Positions 6,398 through 10,166 of a stretch of 10,166 nt of DNA are shown here, one piece after another (the stretch's first letter is position 1; every line of letters begins with the position of its first letter). The stretch is from the NCBI GenBank assembly GCA_009699165.1, contig WLOR01000050.1, forward strand, positions 1-10,166, in the 5' to 3' direction. This DNA is from Actinomycetota bacterium. GTDB lineage: Bacteria; Actinomycetota; Actinomycetes; Nanopelagicales; Nanopelagicaceae. The notes under the pieces are model-generated. The model was not told where the DNA came from and did no database searches. It was given only the letters and a program-made list of their open reading frames with translations. Both the position numbers and the translations under genes were made by a program.

Positions 6398-7447
6398 ATG
6401 CAGAAGTCAAAGAAGTTCTTTGCGGCAGTCGGTGCAGTCGCACTCGTTGCTGTGACAATTTCGACTGCTCCAGCTCACGCTGCTAGCGGCAAGATTGCGT
6501 TCTTAATGCCAGACCTTGCATCAACACGTTATGAACAACAGGATGCTCCCTTCTTTAAGGCAGCAGTTGCAAAGCTTTGCCCAACATGTGAAGTTCTTTA
6601 CCAGAACGCAGACTCAGATGCTGCAAAGCAGCAGTCACAAGCCGATGCTGCAATTACACAAGGTGCAAAAGTTCTCGTACTCGATGCAGTAGATGCTAAA
6701 GCAGCTGCTTCAATCGTCAAGACAGCACAAGCTGCGGGTGTAATTGTTATTACATACGATCGCCCAATCATTGATGCAGTCGCAGACTTCTACATCTCAT
6801 TCGACAATGAATATATCGGCAAGGCAATTGCACAGTCTTTGGTTAAGGGACTTGATGCAAAGAAAGCTAAGGGCGGAATTCTTGTTGTTGGTGGATCACC
6901 AACAGATAATGCTGCTGGCCTTATCAAGAAAGGCATGCTCGCAGGAGTTGCCGGAAGTAAGTACAAGGTCCTAGCAAAGTTCGATACACCAGCTTGGGAT
7001 CCTGCAAAAGCACAAGCATGGGTATCAGGACAGATCACACAGTTTGGTTCAAAGATTGTTGGTATTGTTGCAGCTAACGACGGAACAGGCGGCGGATCAA
7101 TTGCAGCTCTTAAGGCTGCAGGAGTTAAGCCACTTCCACTTGTTACAGGTAACGATGCTGAAGTTGCTGCTATCCAGCGCATTATTGCTGGAGATCAGTA
7201 CAACACAATCTCAAAGCCAATCCAGATTGTTGCTGAAGGTGCCGCAAAGATTGCAGTTGGATACCTGAACGGTACCCAGCCAAAATCAACAGGCATTCTC
7301 TACAAGACCAAGTCACAGCTCTTCACACCAACAGTAGTTACAGCTAAGAACATCAAGGCTCAACTATTTGATTCAGGGCTGTACAAGGCTGCTGATGTAT
7401 GTACAGGTGTTTACGCAGCTGGATGTAAAAAGCTCGGAATTAAGTAA
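6398..7447 (+). CDS. Sugar ABC transporter substrate-binding protein (CUT2, RbsB/XylF-like)
   Basis: This 349-residue secreted binding protein delivers the sugar to the transporter encoded downstream. Residues 1-28 are a Sec signal peptide with cleavage after AHA. The mature part begins ASGKIAFLMPDLASTRYEQQ and continues as a periplasmic-binding-protein type I fold. Typical segments are QADAAITQGAKVLVLDAVD, VITYDRPI, VAANDGTGGGSIAALKAAG and LVTGNDAEVAAIQRI. The overall pattern is closest to xylose/ribose/fructose-type members; ligand identity is not deducible. There is no lipobox cysteine at the cleavage site, so it is apparently not a lipoprotein, although Gram-positive binding proteins usually are. 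Cys61/Cys64 and Cys335/Cys343 could form disulfides. Codon use is strongly uniform (GCA, GTT, AAG favoured), as in highly expressed genes. The ribosome site AAGGAG supports the ATG. Confidence 0.92.
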   Translation: MQKSKKFFAAVGAVALVAVTISTAPAHAASGKIAFLMPDLASTRYEQQDAPFFKAAVAKLCPTCEVLYQNADSDAAKQQSQADAAITQGAKVLVLDAVDAKAAASIVKTAQAAGVIVITYDRPIIDAVADFYISFDNEYIGKAIAQSLVKGLDAKKAKGGILVVGGSPTDNAAGLIKKGMLAGVAGSKYKVLAKFDTPAWDPAKAQAWVSGQITQFGSKIVGIVAANDGTGGGSIAALKAAGVKPLPLVTGNDAEVAAIQRIIAGDQYNTISKPIQIVAEGAAKIAVGYLNGTQPKSTGILYKTKSQLFTPTVVTAKNIKAQLFDSGLYKAADVCTGVYAAGCKKLGIK

Positions 7448-7449
7448 AT

Positions 7450-7467
7450 ATCCTACGTAGGTAGGAT
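7450..7467 (+). repeat. Small inverted repeat after the binding-protein gene
   Basis: ATCCTAC and GTAGGAT are perfect seven-base arms around a GTAG loop, starting three bases after the stop codon. The loop and inner stem also contain the palindrome CCTACGTAGG. It lies five bases before the large hairpin at 7473-7514. It may act as an mRNA 3'-end stabiliser or a protein site; the function is unknown. Confidence 0.5.
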
Positions 7468-7472
7468 CTAGT

Positions 7473-7514
7473 TTTTGGGCCAGCAACTGATTTGAAATAG
7501 TTGCTGGCCCAAAA
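7473..7514 (+). terminator. Strong 16-bp stem hairpin (terminator or mRNA-stabilising attenuator)
   Basis: TTTTGGGCCAGCAACT and AGTTGCTGGCCCAAAA pair perfectly over 16 bases with a ten-base loop. The stem is GC-rich in the middle and A/T at the base, and a loose T-rich stretch (ATTATTTT) follows the right arm, so it can serve as an intrinsic terminator. Its place between the binding-protein gene and the ATPase gene is the classic position for partial termination. That would leave a stable, abundant binding-protein transcript and less ATPase/permease message. A weak secondary promoter is conceivable just downstream (TACTAT at 7541-7546, no good -35). Confidence 0.8.
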
Positions 7515-7584
7515 GCATTATTTTCACCAGAAATTCTGAATACTATTAGCACGTAAATCTGCGCGGTTAACAAGAGGGATCATG

Positions 7585-8367
7585 ATGAGCAATAAGACAG
7601 TAACAAGTGAAGTAGTTCTTTCACTTAAAAACGTCTCTAAAAACTTTGGTGCAGTAGCAGCCCTCACAGATGTTGAACTTGACATCAGAGCTGGCGAAGT
7701 TGTCGCTCTTGTTGGTGATAATGGAGCAGGCAAATCAACATTGGTAAAGATTTTGGCTGGTGTTCACCCGCAAGATGTGGGTGTCGTAAAAATCGCCGGT
7801 CAGGAAGTCCATCTTGCATCTCCGTCAGATTCAATCAAGTACGGAATTGCAACAGTATTTCAAGATCTCGCACTCTGCGACAATCTTGATGTAGTACAAA
7901 ATTTATTTCTGGGTCGTCAGCTTCGGAGACACCGCCTTGATGAAGTAACAATGGAAACCACGGCCTGGGATCTCATCCGACAACTACGCGCAAAAATTCC
8001 ATCAGTTCGTATCCCTATCGCATCACTTTCTGGTGGACAACGCCAGAGCGTTGCCATTGCTCGATCACTACTTGGAAACCCAAAACTCATCATGCTCGAT
8101 GAACCAACGGCTGCACTTGGTGTTGCTCAGACAGCCGAAGTTCTTAATTTAATCGAGCGGCTTCGTGACCGTGGCCTTGCCGTTATTCTTATCAGTCACA
8201 ATATGGATGACATTTTTGCAGTTGCAGATCGCATTGCAGTTCTGCGACTTGGGCGAAACAACGGCATCTTTAGTGCTAATCAAACATCACGTAAAGAAGT
8301 GATTGAAGCAATCACTGGTTCCGTGGATAACGCAGTGACTCAGCGCGCAGAAGCACAGTCCAAGTAA
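7585..8367 (+). CDS. Sugar ABC transporter ATP-binding protein, single-domain (FrcA/XylG-like)
   Basis: The protein powers uptake by ATP hydrolysis on the cytoplasmic face. Numbered from the preferred ATG, Walker A is GDNGAGKST (44-52), the Q-loop VFQD has Gln93, the ABC signature is LSGGQ (148-152), Walker B is LIMLDEP (168-174) and the switch histidine is His205 in LISHN. At 260 residues it has one nucleotide-binding domain, unlike the roughly 500-residue tandem RbsA/AraG type. It matches the short form seen in FrcA-type systems, which act as homodimers. Two ATG codons are adjacent (7582 and 7585). The second is better spaced from the GAGGG ribosome site at 7574-7578. The permease gene follows within 25 bases. 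Confidence 0.92.
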   Translation: MSNKTVTSEVVLSLKNVSKNFGAVAALTDVELDIRAGEVVALVGDNGAGKSTLVKILAGVHPQDVGVVKIAGQEVHLASPSDSIKYGIATVFQDLALCDNLDVVQNLFLGRQLRRHRLDEVTMETTAWDLIRQLRAKIPSVRIPIASLSGGQRQSVAIARSLLGNPKLIMLDEPTAALGVAQTAEVLNLIERLRDRGLAVILISHNMDDIFAVADRIAVLRLGRNNGIFSANQTSRKEVIEAITGSVDNAVTQRAEAQSK

Positions 8368-8391
8368 GAATTCATGAGAGATGGAATTAGA

Positions 8392-9624
8392 ATGACTACA
8401 CAGCCAACTGACCTTCAAGATGAACGACTGATTATCAATAAAGGCTTAGGTGGGGCGATAAAGAAAACCCGCAACCGCATTAAGTCTGGTGATCTCGGTA
8501 ACCTTCCTGTCATCATTGGCCTGCTCATTATTTCTACAATTTTCCAGATCTTGAATCGGTTTTTCTTATCAAGTGCCAATCTCTCCAATCTCTTGATGGA
8601 ATGTTCTGCCGTAGGAGTTCTTGCTCTTGGAATCGTGCTTGTTCTTCTCGTAGGCGAGATTGATCTCTCCGTTGGTTCTATGAGCGGCCTGTCAGCGGCC
8701 ATTTTTGCAGTTCAATTTGTTCGAAATGGCTTGCCACTTGTGTTCTGCATCCTTCTTTCTATTGCAGCAGGAGCTTTCATCGGCTGGATTTATGGTCAAA
8801 TTTACAACCGGATTGGCGTCCCTGCCTTCGTCATTACTCTCGCAGGACTCTTAGGTTTTCTTGGCCTCCAGCTTTTTGTACTTGGTGCGACAGGAACCAT
8901 CAACCTTCCCTTTGAATCCCCACTTGTTCAATTCGGCCAGCAGGCATATCTGGGCCATACTTTCTCTTATATTTTGGCAATTTCAATCGCACTTGTGCGC
9001 TTTGGGCTGGGTTACTACGGAGCAACGACTCGTCGAAAAGCAGGCCTTTCGGCTCCGTCATTGACTTCAATTGCACTCCAATCTCTCTTCATTGCTATAG
9101 CACTGGGATCGATGGCTTGGTATCTCAATAAGAGCCGCGGAATCGGCTGGATGTTCGTCTTCTTCATTACATTAGTTGTCATCATGGATTACGCACTACG
9201 CCGCACAAGTTGGGGTAATTCAGTTTTTGCAGTTGGTGGTAACCGTGAAGCTGCACGCCGTGCTGGAATCAATGTAAAAGGAATCTACACATCGGTCTTC
9301 ATTCTCTGTTCAACGCTTGGGGCGATTGGAGGCTTGCTTGCCGCAGGTCGACTAGCAGCCGCAGCACAAAGTAGCGGCACTGGTGACGTCAACCTCAATG
9401 CAATTGCAGCCGCCGTTATTGGTGGAACGAGCCTCTTTGGTGGTCGTGGAAGTGCATATGCTGCACCACTTGGAATGGTCGTGATCGCTGCAATTTCAAG
9501 TGGCCTGACTCTGATGAACCTCAACTCATCAATTCGCTATATGGTCACAGGCGCAATTGTCCTCCTCGCGGTATCTGTTGATGCTGTTGCGCGCCGTTCA
9601 CGAACCTCACACGGACGGGCCTAG
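8392..9624 (+). CDS. Sugar ABC transporter permease (BPD_transp_2 family, RbsC/XylH/FrcC-like)
   Basis: This integral membrane subunit forms the translocation path for the sugar. From ATG at 8392 it has 410 residues: a hydrophilic N-terminus of about 38 residues, then around nine or ten hydrophobic segments (for example about 38-54, 73-88, 98-110, 115-135, 143-165, 190-207, 228-245, 252-267, 300-318 and 355-395). Family hallmarks are the EIDLSVGSMSG motif (89-99), the GGNREAARRAGI cytoplasmic loop (282-293) that contacts the ATPase, and GGTSLFGGRGS (344-354). A basic loop near 212-218 (ATTRRKA) divides the protein. An in-frame ATG at 8374 would add MRDGIR but has no ribosome site; 8392 is preceded by a weak purine-rich stretch. 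It is co-transcribed with the ATPase and is the last gene before the right tRNA remnant. Confidence 0.92.
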   Translation: MTTQPTDLQDERLIINKGLGGAIKKTRNRIKSGDLGNLPVIIGLLIISTIFQILNRFFLSSANLSNLLMECSAVGVLALGIVLVLLVGEIDLSVGSMSGLSAAIFAVQFVRNGLPLVFCILLSIAAGAFIGWIYGQIYNRIGVPAFVITLAGLLGFLGLQLFVLGATGTINLPFESPLVQFGQQAYLGHTFSYILAISIALVRFGLGYYGATTRRKAGLSAPSLTSIALQSLFIAIALGSMAWYLNKSRGIGWMFVFFITLVVIMDYALRRTSWGNSVFAVGGNREAARRAGINVKGIYTSVFILCSTLGAIGGLLAAGRLAAAAQSSGTGDVNLNAIAAAVIGGTSLFGGRGSAYAAPLGMVVIAAISSGLTLMNLNSSIRYMVTGAIVLLAVSVDAVARRSRTSHGRA

Positions 9625-9672
9625 TCACCTCCAAGAATTTTCTTTTAATATCGAATACTTCGATCGGGTGCG

Positions 9673-9735
9673 CTTCATTGTTAACGGGGGAATGTTTAAT
9701 CGCCATCAGGTGTTCAAATCTCCTCGTCTTCACCA
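9673..9735 (+). repeat. tRNA-Ser 3' remnant, right copy (diverged direct repeat)
   Basis: This copy aligns without gaps to 633-694, same orientation, with 51 of 62 positions identical. The anticodon-stem region CTTCA/CGGGG has two G-U pairs where the left copy has C-G and T-A. The loop reads TTGTTAA, so the anticodon position is GTT rather than GCT. The variable arm is weakened (ATG/CAT) and the T stem has a mismatch (AGGTG/CTCCT). The acceptor 3' strand is CGTCTTC, discriminator A, followed by CCA at 9733-9735. No complementary 5' acceptor strand or D arm is found upstream, so it is a pseudogene fragment. It ends 31 bases before the next gene. Confidence 0.75.
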
Positions 9736-9743
9736 GAGAACAA

Positions 9744-9766
9744 GAGTCTAAATATAGACTCGCGAA
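9744..9766 (+). promoter_or_regulatory. Inverted repeat and probable leaderless promoter of the AMP-binding gene
   Basis: GAGTCTA (9744-9750) and TAGACTC (9755-9761) are perfect seven-base arms around AATA. The hexamer TATAGA at 9753-9758 resembles a -10 box ending eight bases before the ATG at 9767, which has no ribosome site, so the transcript may be leaderless. A TTCACC at 9729-9734, within the tail of the tRNA remnant, is positioned as a possible -35. The inverted repeat covering the -10 could be an operator; this is inferred. Confidence 0.4.
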
Positions 9767-10166
9767 ATGCAAAAACCCGAAAATCGAGAGTCTTTGAGTT
9801 CACGCTCAATAGCTCAAAGAGCCATAGATTTTCCTGAGCAAATAAGCCTTGCCTCTGAAACCGAAAAAATCACCGCCTTTGAATTGAATGCGATAGTTAA
9901 CTCGTTTTCACAAACTCTTAGCCAGATACCAAAATCACCAACATTTCTTCCAGTGCTCTTAGGTCCAAATATTAACTCCGTCATCGCATATCACGCAGCG
10001 ATTCGATCTAGGACACCATTTGCACTTATCGACTCAAATGTTAATCCAGATTATCTGCAGTCAATACTTACTCGTTTAGGCAATCCGAAATATTTTGTGA
10101 ATACAAATCCTGAGGCATTAAATATAAGTGCTCTTGAACAGGTATTTGTGGGAAGAGATAAGGCAA
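9767..10166 (+). CDS. AMP-binding/adenylation-domain enzyme, N-terminal part only
   Basis: An open frame runs from ATG at 9767 to the right edge (133 codons), with an in-frame TAG at 9755 fixing the upstream limit. The pattern fits the N-terminal subdomain of ANL-superfamily enzymes (acyl-CoA synthetases, NRPS adenylation domains). SIAQRAIDFPEQISLAS is followed by ITAFELNAIVNSFSQTL. LPVLLGPNINSVIAYHAAI comes next, then RTPFALIDSNVNPDYLQSIL in place of the usual aGaayvPldp...erl..il, and KYFVNT. Such enzymes activate a carboxylate with ATP to an acyl-adenylate. The AMP-binding P-loop and substrate pocket lie beyond the edge, so the substrate is unknown. It lies outside the tRNA-bounded cassette and shows no functional link to it. 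Confidence 0.6.
   Translation, partial: MQKPENRESLSSRSIAQRAIDFPEQISLASETEKITAFELNAIVNSFSQTLSQIPKSPTFLPVLLGPNINSVIAYHAAIRSRTPFALIDSNVNPDYLQSILTRLGNPKYFVNTNPEALNISALEQVFVGRDKA

Larger units (their letters stand above)
633..9735. mobile_element. Putative tRNA-bounded cargo island carrying the sugar uptake and catabolism cassette
   Basis: A self-contained set of eight genes (regulator, four enzymes, three transporter subunits) lies between two directly repeated 3' fragments of a tRNA-Ser gene. Seen: the two fragments match at 51 of 62 positions and share an 18-base perfect run across the T loop and acceptor strand (672-689 and 9712-9729). The sequence outside the tRNA-derived part shows no similarity between the two sites. 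Known: tyrosine-recombinase elements that integrate at tRNA genes duplicate the 3' part of the tRNA as flanking direct repeats. Inferred: the cassette arrived or is exchanged as a unit. No integrase, excisionase or mobilisation gene is visible, so it would be a decayed or trans-mobilised element. The divergence of the repeats suggests an old insertion, or end points derived from different tRNA alleles. Confidence 0.45.

Noticed and set aside
6398..9624. Naming the transporter as a xylose, ribose or fructose system
   Set aside because: The family is clear, but ligand specificity in CUT2 binding proteins cannot be read from motifs and the neighbouring enzymes do not match a standard pathway for any of these sugars.
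9791..9820. Inverted repeat TCTTTGAG/CTCAAAGA with 14-base spacer
   Set aside because: It is inside the coding start of the AMP-binding gene, has a long spacer and no following T-run. It could be a weak hairpin but I cannot support a function.
1..10166. CRISPR array, insertion sequence or prophage genes
   Set aside because: No regularly spaced repeats, transposase, integrase or phage structural genes were found; the only repeat pair of note is the tRNA-derived one.

Overview
The window looks like a piece of a compact, moderately AT-rich actinobacterial genome. A streamlined freshwater actinobacterium of the acI / Nanopelagicales type is my best guess. This is inferred from short intergenic spaces, overlapping genes, GTG starts, gene content and codon use; no phylogenetic marker in the window proves it. 

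Layout. At the left edge (1-494, minus) is the N-terminal two thirds of an exported HtrA/trypsin-like serine protease. A short spacer is followed by a remnant of a serine tRNA gene (633-694, plus): the anticodon arm, long variable arm, T arm and acceptor 3' strand are present, but the 5' half is absent. A divergently organised carbohydrate locus follows. On the minus strand, reading from 6147 down to 709, are a DeoR-family repressor, a D-2-hydroxyacid dehydrogenase, an EryA/LyxK-like FGGY kinase, a second FGGY kinase of the D-ribulokinase-like type, and a histidine-phosphatase (phosphoglycerate-mutase superfamily) protein. These genes are tightly spaced or overlap. On the plus strand (6398-9624) is a complete CUT2-type sugar ABC transporter: secreted binding protein, single-domain ATPase and permease. 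A 22-bp near-perfect palindrome in the AT-rich divergent promoter region (6225-6246) is the obvious candidate operator for the repressor. A strong 16-bp stem hairpin separates the binding-protein gene from the ATPase and permease genes. 

Right after the permease lies a second, diverged copy of the same serine-tRNA 3' segment (9673-9735), in the same orientation. It is followed by the start of an AMP-binding/adenylation enzyme that runs off the right edge. 

How it works together. The transporter would import a sugar, polyol or sugar acid. The two kinases would phosphorylate it or its derivatives, and the dehydrogenase and phosphatase would carry out further steps, under control of the DeoR-type repressor. 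No isomerase, epimerase, aldolase or polyol dehydrogenase is present, so the pathway is not one I can name. 

The most interesting signal is that the whole self-contained uptake-and-catabolism cassette (about 9.0 kb) is bracketed by directly repeated 3' fragments of a tRNA-Ser gene. That is the footprint expected of cargo inserted by site-specific recombination at a tRNA. No integrase is visible in the window.
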